NCBI GenBank assembly: GCA_015039365.1
Contig: WION01000009.1
Location: 434,001 to 498,000, forward strand
Reading direction: 5' to 3'
DNA length: 64,000 nucleotides
From: Amanita rubescens
Taxonomy: Eukaryota > Basidiomycota > Agaricomycetes > Agaricales > Amanitaceae
The translations under genes were made by a program, and so were the position numbers. The notes under the pieces are model-generated. The model worked only from the letters and a program-made list of their open reading frames with translations. It did no database searches and was not told where the DNA came from. Positions 16,494-28,883 of the stretch are shown here, in pieces (position 1 is the first letter of the stretch; every line of letters starts with the position of its first letter).

Positions 16494-18855
16494 ATGTCCG
16501 CTCCTGCAGCCAAACACTTCCTTAACAGCCCTGCCTCCCTTGTCCTAGACTCTCTCCAGGGTCTTTGCGCGATTAACCCCCAGGTCACGCTTGATTCACA
16601 GAACAAGAGTAAGTAGTCCGATCAACCATCACTCGACTCATTAAAAGCATCGCTTAGTTGTGTACGTCACCGGCCATGACAAGAGCAAGGTCGCCCTTAT
16701 TTGTGGTGGCGGCTCGGGACATGAGCCTGCTCATGCGGGTTTCGTAGGTAAGAAATCTGCCATAATACTGACCTTGTGTTCCGAATGACCCATCTTGCCA
16801 TCAAGGCGCCGGGATGCTAACAGGTACGTTGGATTGACTTGCAAAACAGATAAATGTTAGAGACTTGCGCAGGAGCCGTATGCGGCAATATCTTTGCCTC
16901 TCCCAGCGCTAGCCAGGTTAAGCATGCCATAGATCTCGTAGATAATGATAAAGGGTATGACGTAACTTCTGCCTTGCGATTGCCGTTGCTCAGCGCATCA
17001 TTGCAGCACACTCATCATTGTCAAGTAGGCTTATTTGAGCCAATACAAGTGCTGATTGGTCCTGACATCTTTAAAGAAATTACACGGGAGACGTATTGAA
17101 TTTTGGCCTCGCCAAGGAACACTATTCTGCTTTGCGCCCTGAAAAAGCGAACCGGGTCAAATTCCTTGTCGTCGGGGACGACGTCGCAGTAGGCAGAACT
17201 CAAGGAAATATTGTTGGGAGAAGGTTGTCTCCCTTGTCTTATCACCATTCTGGACTCATTGTGTTCCAGAGGACTTGCTGGAACAGTGCTTGTGTACAAG
17301 ATCGCTGGTGCTCTGGCTCGTCGTGGTGCAGACCTTGATGAAGTCTATTCTGTAGCAAGCTGGGTGACCGGAAACGTCGCCACCATTGGCGTTGGACTCG
17401 AACATACTCACGTACGATCATCCCGCGTATTTCAAGTCATCAGTCCTAAGCATGAAATTACAGGTACCTGGCACAGCTCCGTCTGCCTCCTACCTCTCTG
17501 CCTCTGAAATCGAGATCGGAATGGGCATTCACAACGAAAGTGGCCACAGGCGCTTGTCGCCTATTCCTCCCCTTTCGGAGCTTCTGCCACAGCTGATCGA
17601 CTTACTCACCTCGACGTCAGATCCTGAGCGCTCGTTTGTCCCCTTCAAGAATAATGACAGTGTCGTTCTACTCGTAAACAATCTTGGCAGCGTGAGCGAG
17701 CTTGAATTAAGTGGAATTGTCACCGAAGCACGCAAAGCCATAGAAGCTCGAGGCTTCAAAGTTCTTCGTGTGCTTTCTGGAGCATTCATGGTAGGATTGT
17801 CATCTGATCGTATCGCAGGTCGAGCTCACACAGTACCCATAGACCAGTCTCAATATGCCCGGATTCTCGCTTTCTTTCCTTCGTTTACCTCAAGCGCAAG
17901 AGCCAAACTCTCCAAGCCGATCGCAACTTCTTTCTCTTTTGGATGACACGCCAGATGTCCCAGGGTGGAAATGGTCTTCAGGCACAACCCCCCTGGATCT
18001 ACAGGCCCAACTGACGTCAAGCGTCAAAGCCGTTGATACAGAACATTTTGTGCGGTTGCGAGCATCTAATCCCCGGGGATTCGTCAGCAACATACGGAGA
18101 GCGTGCGACGCTGTTAGCGCAGCCGAGCCGGAAATCACGAGGATGGATACGGTCGCTGGAGACGGCGATTGCGGATTAACTCTCAAGGTCGGTGAATTGA
18201 ATTGAAATTAATTTTTATGTTTCATTCCAATGTTTTTTTTTACCCGGCTATAGGCCGGAGCGGAAGGTACGAGCTGTCTTGACCCTGCGTGTTAACCTTT
18301 GAATGACTTTTCTCCATTCAGCGGTCTTGGCCAAGATTGCTGATCAAACTATCGATGGGTATGACGTTGTTCATTCTATCATTGCCATTTCCAGGGTGGC
18401 AGAGGATATCATGGGTGGCACCAGCGGCGCCCTCTATTCGTAGGTTGAATAATCAGCCAGCTGTCATGGTATCAATTTCCCCTTCTAGGATTTTCTTCTC
18501 TGGCCTTGCTCAAGGTCTTCAAGAGCGCCTCACCAACGATGGTTCTACGATTGCATCGTCTGATTGGGCCTACGCGGCGCAGTTCGCTATAAATAGGTTT
18601 TACAACTACACGCTAGCTCGGCCTCCCTCGCGCACACTGGTAGACCCATTAGCAGCGTTCATAGCCCGCATCACCGCAGGTGAGGACTTCAGCAAGGCCG
18701 TTAAGGCGGCTGGGGAGGCTGCCCTTGCTACCAAGGATATTGAAGCCAAAGCTGGCCGAAGTGCCTATGTCGAGGGTGGGCGTCTAAAGGAACAACAGAT
18801 CCCCGATCCAGGTGCATGGGGCGTGAAAGTCATTCTGGAAAGTTTGGAGGTTTGA
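16494..18855 (+). CDS. DAK1: Dihydroxyacetone kinase (DhaK-DhaL fusion, ATP-dependent)
   Basis: The gene encodes an approximately 590-residue kinase that phosphorylates dihydroxyacetone to DHAP, detoxifying it and feeding glycolysis. The DhaK domain shows [47 protein letters not shown] and GMGIHNESG; the histidine of that GxGIH motif is the residue that binds the substrate covalently in this family. The DhaL domain has [19 protein letters not shown] and the ending AYVEGG with DPGA. Introns 16748-16805, 17025-17076 and others isolate three micro-exons of 18, 18 and 13 nt (16806-16823, 17007-17024, 18254-18266); without them the conserved motifs GMLTG, TLIIVK and AGAEA would be lost. Start ATG 16494 ([13 protein letters not shown]). 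Confidence 0.93.
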
Positions 18856-19108
18856 ATCAACAGTATGGTTCATAAAATGACACTTCTATGTTTAAATAAT
18901 ATACAAAATTGGATTTTGAAGCAGACAATGGAGGACCGGTCTCCCTGTCATACTGTAGAGTAAGGTTCGGTACATTGCCTGTATGTACATTCAGCGGGTG
19001 ACAACGCTTTACATGTCAATCTCATTACTCGTGAACTTTCAGAAAGCATATGGAAAAGATATAATTAGTGAAGCAGGGATGTCAGCAGGTTCGCTTTGGT
19101 CAATTTAT

Positions 19109-21254
19109 TTACGACTTTTCTACATCCTCTCGGTCACTGCTGTCGGTCTTCTCCGACCCCATTCGACCCTCTTCTATGAGGCGACGGCGGAATTGGTAAC
19201 AATTCAGTGGCATAACTTCTTGGTACATCTCGTCGATTTGTTCAAGCGACATGCCTTTCGTCTAAACAAATTTTCAAAACTAGTCGAACATGAGAAGTGC
19301 TGCACACAAACCTCGGGTACGCAGAAATACGTGAAAACGAAGCATCCTGCGCATGTGGAGCCCCAGATGAAAAACACCTTGGATTGTAGACCGGCAGAAC
19401 CCTTTTGCTGGTTCACGAGGTATGGTGCTGCAAAACGCTTAATCTCGCTCCACTGAGACAAAAGGTAACCACTCACTAGCATAGGCAATGGCGAAGTTCC
19501 ATAGCCAGTTACTGGCTGTTGAAAGGGAAATGGCTTTCGCGCGTACTTGCAAGGGGAAGATTTCACCAATGATGACCCAAGCGATGGGACCCCAGGTCGA
19601 GGCAAAGAACCCCTGCCGGATAGATACTTCGTTAAACCTGGGGACGATGACATAACGGACCCTACTCACAATGTAGATGCAGACGAATGCAATGAGTACC
19701 CTCTGACCCGCAAGGTCCGTGGTACTTACGGTCACGCCAACGATAGCGACAATGAACTCGCAAATCGTCATGCCCGCGGCACCAATCAAGAGTAGCGAAC
19801 GTCGGCCATAGCGTTCAACGCCGTACAAACCGGGTAATGTCATGAAGACGTTTACGATACTCGTAGCTACGATAATGAGGAAGGCATTTTGGATTCCAGC
19901 ATTCTTGAAGAACTGAGTGCCATAGTAGAAAATGAAGTTGACTATGGAAACCAGAGTTAGTCGTGCAGCGGATAAAGTTGCTGATACCCACTTCCGGTAA
20001 GTTGCTGCCATCTGAAAAGGAGAAGGTAAAGTGATGCAAGTCAAGCTAAAGTTTGACACATACGCTTGGATAAGAATACCGGTTGTCGTGCGTAATGCAA
20101 TCTTATTGTGGGAGGGTTTGAAGCAGTCGAGATACGAGGTTTGTCCAAGGGCCAGTTCCGCCTCAAGATTATCTTGAATTAGTTTAATTTCGGCTCGGAT
20201 TACTGGGTCATCAGGCGGTAGTCTAATTAAGCGACTAAGAGACTTGGCAGCGTCATCCCGGCGTCCTTGCCGAATGAGCCAACGCGGAGACTTTGCACAG
20301 CGACGTCAAATAAAATGATTGCCTCAGACCGAGTAACTTACCTCGGGCGATAACGCCATGCCACCGGCAAGAACGAGCGCCCAGACGAATTGGATTGAAA
20401 TAGGAATACGATAGGATGAATGAGAGTTGAGGCCTTCTGTGGCATTGTTGATGATGGCGGCTAGTAAAATGCCAATGGTAATGGCCCATTGATATAAAGC
20501 CACCACTGCACCACGGATCCACTTCGGAGAGCTGTTACCACCGCATTACATTCCGTATATCGTACAACTTCTGGTTTACTCACCATTCGGATTGATACAG
20601 GGGAACCAAACAAGAGACGATGCCAACTCCAAGGCCGGCGATAACACGACCAGCCACCTGCACCAGACATCTACAGTGAACATTTATACAGTGTAGAAGA
20701 TACTCACAAACAATGGTATGTGAACAGCAGCAGCTTGCATAGCGACACCTACAGTGAAAACAAGGCACGCAAGGACAATACTCTTGAACGTTGGTAAATT
20801 GCTAAACCATGCTGTAATTTTTGATGATGCTCACCCATTTTCTGCCGAGTATATCTAAGGCAGTAAGTCGCAATGTACTACTTAACTGGAAAGGCAAACA
20901 TACCACCGAGCGGCGCACCACAGAGGGCACCAACGAATGTGCCTGCAGAAAGAATAGACACGACGAGGGATTGAGTCGACGATGTAATGCCGTATGCAGC
21001 GGGGTTCGTAGCTGTGGGCATAGGGCGGCCGAATGTATGAGTCCAGTCGTTCATGGCGATGATACCGTTGATGATGCCAGTGTCGTAGCCAAACAAAATA
21101 CCACCAAAAGCACTGAAGGCCGTCATGGCGATGCCAGCAAGCTTGTTCTGCAAGAGATGTGAATCACTATTTTCTAGAGGTGAGCATCTGGGTTATTGAC
21201 CTTGGGCGCATCGGCACCAATGCCTCCACCTATCGCGGTAGGACCTCCGGGCAT
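19109..21254 (-). CDS. MFS sugar (hexose) transporter
   Basis: The protein starts MPGGPTAIGGG at 21254 and is a 12-helix major facilitator of the sugar porter family. Signature motifs in order: FGYDTGIINGI in helix 1, GAPLGGMF followed by GRK in loop 2-3, AGRVIAGLGVGIVS then PLYQSEW, SPRWLIRQGR, GVNFIFYYGTQFF in helix 7, GLYGVERYGRR, GPIAWVIIGEIFPLQVR, and PETKGMSLEQIDEMYQE in the C-terminal cytoplasmic region. All intron junctions preserve these motifs; the stop is at 19111-19109. It sits in the plasma membrane and imports a monosaccharide by proton symport; which sugar cannot be told. Confidence 0.9.
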
Positions 21255-22604
21255 GATGGAAGGTAGTCGACTATGCTAGTGCGGAGAAGGGAAAGGCAGC
21301 ACAGGCAGTCGAGAAAGCAAGACTAACGCGATATTTATATACATACCAAAGGGACGGAAGGCCGTGTGGACATCAATTGACGGATGACCTGAAGGCATTG
21401 TTTCAATTCCCGTGCCATTCCTGCGTGCGCGTTAACGTTTACGATTCATACTCAAAGACCTCGGCCGTATCAGGCTGTATCATGCTATTCTGGGGCATCA
21501 GCACCTGGAGATGTGATCGCCAGATTTCCCTGACCTTCACCAGCCTTCACCATGTGAATAATAAACGGGTTTCCCGGATCAAGCCTAGCTTTCTTGCAGC
21601 TCCATAATTGCCGTCACATGCACTAAACTTTACGTTGGATGCATATCATTCTCCCGTTTCATCGCAACGACTTACGTAGCTGTCTGCTATTTTGAAGGGG
21701 GTTTCACCTGGTTCCACTCATGTGGGAGTATCGCAGCTAGGTGGGAACATCAGCATATCTTTGCCTTGAAACGCTTGCTTGGTTAGAACACATAGGACAA
21801 AATGAAAGCATCGTAAGTCCGTTTTGGTAGGTCCAGTCGAGACATCGATCCTTGGAAGAGTTGATGTCCGCACGATACGTATGTAGTAATATCAGCCGAG
21901 GTTTACGAGGGACGGATGAAACCACGGAGAGCCGGGGAGCTGGGCGACCGGCGCTGGTGCGTCTGGTGCTTGGTCAGAATATGACAGAATGAAGGCTTCG
22001 TAAGTCCATTCAGGTAGGTCTAGTCGAGAACGTCGACCCTCGACGTAGAAGAGTTGATGTCCGCATGGAACATACGTACTATTCATATCTTATCATATTC
22101 TCACGATACAAATAGCTGACAGCACGCTAACGATGACTATCCTGGTTTTTTAACCTCGCTGACCTGCTCATGTGATTGAGATGGTCATCAGTCGTGCACA
22201 AATGCAGCGAATGAATTGAAAAAATAGCAGTGGTTCCTGGGTGCTGACCAGTCTGACCAGCAAATGGAGCATTTCCTCATGCATCATCGGACATGTTGGC
22301 GGCCGCCTCGAATAACATTGTGCTTATCGCTGCGCACTGTACGTGCGCATTGAGCATGTGGAAGCGTGACGTTGCGCGCACGAAGCCTTGATATAATTCC
22401 TGGTTGTATAGCACTGAGCGGCGCGTTCGACGATCGTGTTCCGCGCTTTTGGTGGAGTAGGGATTAATGGCTTTGCCTTGGCAGGGCTCCGTCCACCTGG
22501 CAACGTTAGTTGAATTCAAGAAGAATGTTTACATACGTTTGCCCGGACAGCCGGTCCGTTGGCAACCTGTGCAGTTTTGTTCCTAATCCTAACTCTGCTA
22601 CGAC
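21255..22604. other. 1.35-kb intergenic region with a diverged duplicated segment
   Basis: Between the divergent MFS transporter and heme lyase genes there is no recognisable conserved gene. The only structure seen is the diverged direct repeat listed separately; the rest shows no long open frame with protein-like composition and no repeat array. Confidence 0.6.
21785..22086 (-). repeat. Diverged tandem duplication that keeps a peptide reading frame
   Basis: Two copies, about 21785-21885 and 21970-22080, share roughly three quarters of their bases over about 100 bp. On the minus strand both read TYV-x-CGHQLF, then SRLDLP, then TY-x-AFILSY. The outer copy lies in a 64-codon open frame starting ATG at 22086 (MNSTYVPCGHQLFYVEG); the inner copy ends in a stop soon after the shared part. 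The amino-acid pattern is better kept than the bases, which suggests past or present coding function. No known family is recognised. Confidence 0.55.
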
Positions 22605-23502
22605 ATGGGCCAGTCATCGTCTCATCTTCCTCCGAACTCCAGCGCGAGCACATCGACATGTCCCATCAAGCATGATATTCCATCCGCTTCCGCCTCGGGG
22701 GAGTGTCCTATTTCTCATGACGCGCCAGCAAAGCCAGCTCAATGCCCAATAAACCACGAAGTCATTAACCCTCAAAACCAGATGCCATCACTGTCCCAAT
22801 CTCCCGCACCCCACCAAAACATTGTGCTGCCTATGCAGCGAGAGGAGTCGTCCATTCCTCGCAACTCCGACTCAAAATGGGAATATCCATCCCCTCAGCA
22901 ATTTTACAATGCACTGGTGAGAAAGGGCTGGGAGACCCCGGAGGAACATATTGAAACTATGGTACAAGTCCATAATTTTTTGAATGAGCAGGCCTGGCTA
23001 GAAGTCTTGAAGTGGGAAAAGAGGCAGTACAAGTATGTCACTACTCAAACGTTTCAGTTTTTAGGCTTACTGGTTCCTGTAGGTTTGATGATGTTCAGCT
23101 CACCCGACTTCAAGGACGTCCCGGTGAGTTGTCACCGAAAGCTAGATTCTGGCTATTTGCGGGGCGGTTGTTCCCTTCTCGGTTCAAGTGCGTACGTTTG
23201 GACGAGTTGCATGGGTCACTGAAAAAAAGATAACTTTTGACAGCACGGAACCCCCATTTGATCGACATGACTGGATTATTCGCCGTCCCCAAACTGGGGA
23301 AGAAGTCCGTTATGTGATAGACTATTACTCCGCTCCTCCAGAATCCAATGATTCTCCCGTATTTTCTCTTGACGTGCGGCCGGCACTTGATTCATTCTCG
23401 AGCGTTACGGAGCGGATAGCAGTTGCCACGGAAGAAGGATGGGCGAGTTTCCGTGAGAGTCGGAGTAAAGCCAGCGCCGAGGATTCAAAGCGAGGCTCAT
23501 GA
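22605..23502 (+). CDS. CYC3: Cytochrome c heme lyase (holocytochrome c synthase)
   Basis: The N-terminal third carries three Cys-Pro motifs, CPIKHD, CPISHD and CPINHE, the heme-regulatory/heme-binding motifs of this family. Then follow [44 protein letters not shown] and [19 protein letters not shown] with RYVIDYYS near the C-terminus, all hallmark blocks of HCCS. Three exons are joined by introns at about 23032-23081 and 23187-23243. The enzyme attaches heme covalently to the CXXCH of apocytochrome c (and often c1) in the mitochondrial intermembrane space, and has no cleavable presequence. It stands directly upstream of TIM44, same strand, about 140 bp apart. Confidence 0.92.
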
Positions 23503-23643
23503 CACGCTTTTCATTTATGCTCGTTAGAATATAGTATACTTTATGGACAAAATAATACGCCATGGCTAGGTTTTTTTCTGCACGTGACTAAAATTCGATC
23601 GGGACGAGTTTTTGGTTTTGCGCCGAGCGCCCCACGACACGGA

Positions 23644-25299
23644 ATGCTCCCCCGGAACTTACAAAGCTTAGCTCTGCGCTCAGCTGCACGGTGCACCGCC
23701 AGGTCTCACCGCTTCCTGGATTTGCACTCGTATCCGCCCCCGTTCCGGATAACGACGACAGCTGGTTTTCACTCCTCCTCACGATGGCGCAACGAACTTC
23801 CAAAGTCACCATTTCAGACTTTCGTAGAGGTCTTGCGCGAAGAGTTAAAAAAAAGTAGAGAGCTGCAGGACAATGTGAAGCAACTTCAGGGTGATGTGGA
23901 GAAGTTTCAGGATTCAGAGGCAATGAAAAAAGCTCGAGCTGCGTACGAAAGGGCTAGAGTACGCCTTCTCCGTCATGCTAAATGATATACATTAATCATA
24001 TCACAGCTATCGTCAAGTATCAAAGAAAACCCAAAATTGCGTGCAGCGGCAGAAGAGTTGAAAAAAACTGGTATTAAAGTAGGGGATGCTGTTTCTGAGG
24101 CTCTCAAAACTATGGAGGAGAGCGACGTCATGCGTGCAGTATGCGTTTCTCTGTCACCACTTTTGCTGTATGCTCATGGTTACAGATTTCACGTGCATCT
24201 GCTGCTGTCTCTTCCACCATTGAAAAGTCGACAGAGCCCATAAGAAATACTGCTGCATATAAAACTCTCGCAGAGACATTAGTAGATGCTTTGGACGATA
24301 GCGGAAGTGCAAAACATGCTGGGTTCGAAGAGAAAGAGGCACGTAGGCTGCGAAGACAGAGGCGTTTGGCAAAAGCCGGGAAAGACAATGGTCTTGGTCC
24401 TGCTTCGAAGCGCATTCAAGAGAATCCCGAGTTTGTACAGCCTTTATTCATTGTATCTGGCCTCTAACATGCCTCGAGGGCTGGATCATCGTTGGTTCTG
24501 CATAAAGACTCGCCACGTCAAGAGGCGTGGAATCGACTCAAGGAGACAAACCCAATATTGAAACGGCTTGTTGGCCTACGCCAATCTTACGATGAATCCG
24601 AGAACCCCGTGGTCATGTCCGTTCGGTCGGTGACAGAGACTATCGGATCTTGGTTCGATGAAAATGAGAATGCGCAGGTGACGCGGTTAATGAGGACGAT
24701 GGATCCTGCTTTCACCCGCGAGTCGTTTGAGCGGGAGTTGAGAGAATACATCGTCCCAGAAGTTGTAGATGCGTATCTATCCGCGGACCGGGAAGCGCTT
24801 AAGGCTTGGTGTGGTGAAGCGGTGCGTTACTTGATAATCATTTATTTCTCCTCCCTCAAGAAGCCTATTAGACATATAACGTTCTCTGGGCGACGATGGA
24901 ACCTTATTTGCAACAGGGTCTCATAAGTGATAGCAAAGTACTCGATATCCGTCAAGTGGATGTACGTAGTCGGCCGTAAATGTCACTTCGGCAACTCACG
25001 CCATCTCTAGATACATGATGCCAAAATCCTTGAAAACAATGTTCCCGTATTTATTTTGCAATTCGCGACACAGGAGGTTCTACTATTCCGAAATGCCAAG
25101 ACAAAGGAGATTGTTATTGGGTCCGAGACAAAGGTCGAACAATGTAACTACGTTGCTGTGATTACACGCGTAGAGGAGGAACTTGGTCACGAACTAACGG
25201 GTGGATGGAAGGTCATGGAGGTAAGAATCTAAATATGGCTGTGGTTCTGCCGCTGATCTTCCATAGATGGGTCGGAGAAGTGCTAGAGCATATCTATAA
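23644..25299 (+). CDS. TIM44: Mitochondrial import motor subunit TIM44
   Basis: The ATG at 23644 opens a basic, Arg/Ser-rich presequence (MLPRNLQSLALRSAARC ... FH-SSS) typical of matrix targeting. A coiled-coil region follows (LREELKKSRELQDNVKQLQG), then the membrane-apposed middle and the C-terminal Tim44 fold: ENPVVMSVRSVTETIGSWF, MDPAFTRESFERELREYIVPEVVDAYL, ILENNVPVFILQFATQEV and the ending GWKVMEMGRRSARAYL. TIM44 tethers mtHsp70 to the TIM23 channel on the matrix side. Six or seven short introns preserve the frame. Upstream in-frame codons include only a GTG, so the ATG is preferred. Confidence 0.93.
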
Positions 25300-25511
25300 T
25301 TAATACCGGGGCTTTATTCTTTCATTCATGCTACCTACCCACTTTTGTGCCATCGGCGCTATCACCACTCATTACATTCGTTTAATGTCAAGCAGAGAGA
25401 TTTGCCGTAAGGTTACGCGTATAGACGCGCACACGTGACCAATTGATTTCGAAATTCGCGGTCGCGTTACCGTCGCGTGACAGTCGTGTAGTTTGGCGCA
25501 CGTCTAGGAGG

Positions 25512-27752
25512 ATGTCAAACAACTCGTCCTCAAAGATGCCTCAATCTGGTCTGGGAAAGGTCTCGAGAGAAATATCGATGACCTCCGGCGCATCCGAACC
25601 CAAGTCCTCTCAAGAGATCTACTGGCCTCCAACCCCACCAGCAACCCACAATTCTGTGAAAAGTCGCGCGCAGGGAAACCCTTCTTTTGAAAAGAGAATG
25701 GAGTCTTTGCAAACCCTAATGGGTACCCCTCTTGGAGACTCCAAGTCCCTCAACAAGCGCCCAAGCGATGCGTCTGACAAGTTACCTGCGGCGAAGAAAT
25801 CGAGGCAACTTCCGCCGGGCTATAAAGACGAGGAAATAAACGCTGAAAGGACGCTGTCTGCTTTCCGTTACGTTTCTTCTTCTGGCAACAACACTGCCAA
25901 AATGAACACGCGTAATCCACAACCTACTACGGCAGCAGTTGTAACAGGCGCAAAGGGAAAGCTCGCCCGGCCTTTCTTGAGCCAGGAACAACAGCATATA
26001 TTATCACTTGCAGTTAAAGGCGAGACAAGTTTATTCTATACAGGCAGTGCTGGTCAGTCGTTGAACGAGGAGGTGGCAGGTTACTCACTCTATGCTCCTA
26101 GGCACTGGCAAATCCGTTCTTTTACGCGAGATCATAGCAGGTCTCAGACAGAAACATGTCAAATCTTCTGATGCTGTTGCAGTTACGGCGTCAACTGGTA
26201 AATTATCTATATTCTGGACTACGACATGCCCGTTACGCATATAAACAGGAATAGCAGCTTGCAATATCGGCGGTGTGACGATCCACTCTTTTGCGGGTAT
26301 AGGCTTAGGGATCGAGAGCGCGGAGGAGCTTGCCAAGAAGATCAAAATAAATAAGAAGGCTTCTACTAGATGGGCGAGAACCAAAGTGTTAATCATAGAT
26401 GAAAGTGAGTCCAATGTTTCTTTATCGCTTGCGAACATTTACTCAATTCAACGTAGTTTCCATGGTGGAAGCAGACCTTTTCGACAAACTAGCAAAGATT
26501 GGTGGTATATTGAGGAAAAACTCTTTACCATTTGGAGGCATACAGGTCAACCATTTGACAGTCGATAATGACTCCGATTGACAATGGCCTAGATTATTGT
26601 GACGGGTGATTTCTTCCAACTTCCTCCAGTGACGAAGAATGGTCAAGTGAAATTTGCTTTTGAGGCCGAAAATTGGGATAAGATATTAAAGCAGCACAGT
26701 TTCAATTTAAACAAGGTATTTAGGCAAAGAGACGAAGGTATACCATTCTATTTTATCATTGCCAGACATTGACATGTCATAGAATTTGTTAATATGCTAA
26801 ACGAGATGAGGCGAGGGCAGCTGTCGGACAAATCAGCAGCACGATTCAAAAGCCTATCGCGTCCAATCGTGTATCAAGATGGCTTGGAAGCCACCGAACT
26901 GCTAGTCCTTCAATTATTCTCATCGTTGCTTATGTTCATCGTATTCTATAGATTCCCGCGCCGTGAAGATGTGGACCGCTCCAATTCTGGTCGCATGTCT
27001 CGCTTGCAAACTCAAAGCGAAGTGTATCAAGCAAAGGATGGCGGTACTGTGCTGGATCCGAGGCAAAGACAAAAAATGCTGTCCAACTTCATGGCCGCCG
27101 AGACGCTTTCGTTGCGTGTTGACTGTCAAGTAATGCTTATAAAAAATGTCGACGAAACGCTTGTAAACGGAAGCATGGGTCGGGTGGTAAGGTTTATCGA
27201 TCCAGTAGCATATGCGCGTGAACAAGGTGGCGAGATCGCCGGAGGGGGGAGCGGACCGAAGAAACCAGTATCGTCGGCTGGAGGGAAGTTATATCCTCTC
27301 GTCGAGTTTGTGATGCCGAACGGGGCAAAGAGGACCATGCCTGGTATTGCCTGAGGTATGGAAGGTTGAGCTACCGAACGGAGACGTTCAGGTTAGCAGA
27401 ACACAGGTAATAATCATGTTTACAACTTGGATGCCTCAGGCTGCTCACGTTCTCCCTAGCTACCTCTAATATTGTCTTGGGCTATGAGCATACACAAGTC
27501 CCAGGGTCAAACCCTTGAACGAGTCAGGGTTGACTTGGCAAGGGTCTTCGAAAAGGGTGATTAAATTAACCATATTCCTGGATCGATCGATGACTCTTTG
27601 TTATTTCAGGGCAAGCCTACGTTGCTCTCTCGCGAGCGACAAGTTTGGATGGGCTACAGGTTTTGAATTTTGACCGACGTAAGGTGCTCGCGCATCCGAA
27701 AGTCACGGAATGGAACAAGAAGTTGGAAACGTTGACTGCACAAAAGTCGTAA
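25512..27752 (+). CDS. PIF1: PIF1-family ATP-dependent DNA helicase (apparent +1 frameshift)
   Basis: A disordered N-terminus is followed by the SF1B helicase core: [17 protein letters not shown] (Q motif), [14 protein letters not shown] (Walker A, joined across an intron), [33 protein letters not shown] (Walker B), [70 protein letters not shown] and [16 protein letters not shown] (motif VI). Intron 26901-26951 has a GC donor. At 27343-27344 one extra G separates the upstream frame (ending KRTMP) from the downstream frame ([16 protein letters not shown]); as written, translation stops at a TGA 12 bases later. The protein unwinds G-quadruplex and replication or telomere DNA in nucleus and mitochondria. 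There is no ATG further upstream in frame. Confidence 0.87.
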
Positions 27753-28148
27753 TAAGGCAATAAAATTAGTGTGGTCAGCATGACTATGAAACGTTGGGCG
27801 CTGTGGTACAATTAATACCGCGATTACTATTTCCGTCCACGGGTTTTGTGCCGAAAAAGGAAACAATGCATTTAATTGTTCTTTGTATTGAACAACATTG
27901 AATGATACGTCGGTCTTGCAGGCGCACTATCTCCTCCGTTGGTTCCCATTGTTATTCACGTGAACGTAATGGTCAGGTATAAAGGGCGCTTGTCTGTGTT
28001 GCGATTCCCTCGCGATCTGGATTGCCCCCAGCACTAAACTTCTAAAGCTCTATTGTCATCCTCTTCCCAACTTCATCGACGATCCTTTAACACCTGATTG
28101 TCCTCGCATCAGTTACTTAACCGTTTTATCCACACTCCAAAAGTACAA
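27753..28148. promoter_or_regulatory. Upstream region with TATA box of the small gene at 28149
   Basis: The stretch holds no conserved coding sequence. A TATAAAG box lies at 27978-27984, followed by pyrimidine-rich DNA (CCTCTTCCCAACTTC near 28060), the pattern of a strong fungal promoter and leader ahead of the ATG at 28149. Confidence 0.45.
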
Positions 28149-28486
28149 ATGGCCATGGTTACTCGTCCTACATCGCGCTTTTCCATCTCTATGGTCGAGC
28201 CTGTCGAACCCCTTCGGTGCGTTTATTATCTAATATCTTTGTTGCTCCTGAATAATAACTTACAATTGTTTACAGAGCTACTCCGAGTCGTACATCCACC
28301 ACGCACATGAGGCATTTGGAGCGTCAGATCGTCCGCGCATGGAAAACGTTCACTCAGGCAACGCGTCGATCTCGGCGATCTTCATACGTCCCAAAAGACT
28401 TTGTCCTGGTGACATCCCGAAGGCGTAGCATAATGCCGCCTGCGCAATATCACACCCGTCACCACAACGCCACCAATAGGGCTTGA
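28149..28486 (+). CDS. Small basic hypothetical protein, 92 aa
   Basis: Two exons, 28149-28216 and 28276-28486, separated by a 59-nt GT-AG intron, give exactly 93 codons including the stop. The protein begins MAMVTRPTSRFSISMVEP and is rich in Arg, Ser, Thr and His; the C-terminus RRRSIMPPAQYHTRHHN is strongly basic. No signal peptide, membrane segment or family motif is seen. A TATA box about 170 bp upstream supports transcription. Single-frame readings miss the join. Existence is moderately supported; function unknown. Confidence 0.45.
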
Positions 28487-28883
28487 ATGGTGACCTACCA
28501 TTGCATATTACGAATATCCTCGGAACGATATACCTATCACCCATGCCGTGCATAAATCTGATGGCGAGACCTTTCTGTTTTCACAGCAACCGGATTAAAT
28601 TATACGATTATTAATTACATTGACTTGGTATTTTAGATAGACAACTGTGTTGTAGCGATAGTGCTGGTGTTATGAAATAAATTGACTGTTAACGAGCTTC
28701 GATAAGGTGCTGATTTTGCTTTTGAGCCCATACACAAGTGTTAACGTTAAGCATTGGGAAATTGGTATAAAAAAACGATACAGTAATCTTTTCATACATA
28801 CAATACATATGTCTGATAGATATCCCTGCTTTCAGCGCATATCCAACCCAGAATCTCCTGATACACATAATGGTGATGGCATA
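28487..28883. other. Intergenic, no feature seen
   Basis: AT-rich spacer between the convergent small gene and the LPL1-type lipase. No conserved coding, RNA or repeat structure was recognised; it presumably carries both 3' untranslated ends. Confidence 0.6.
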
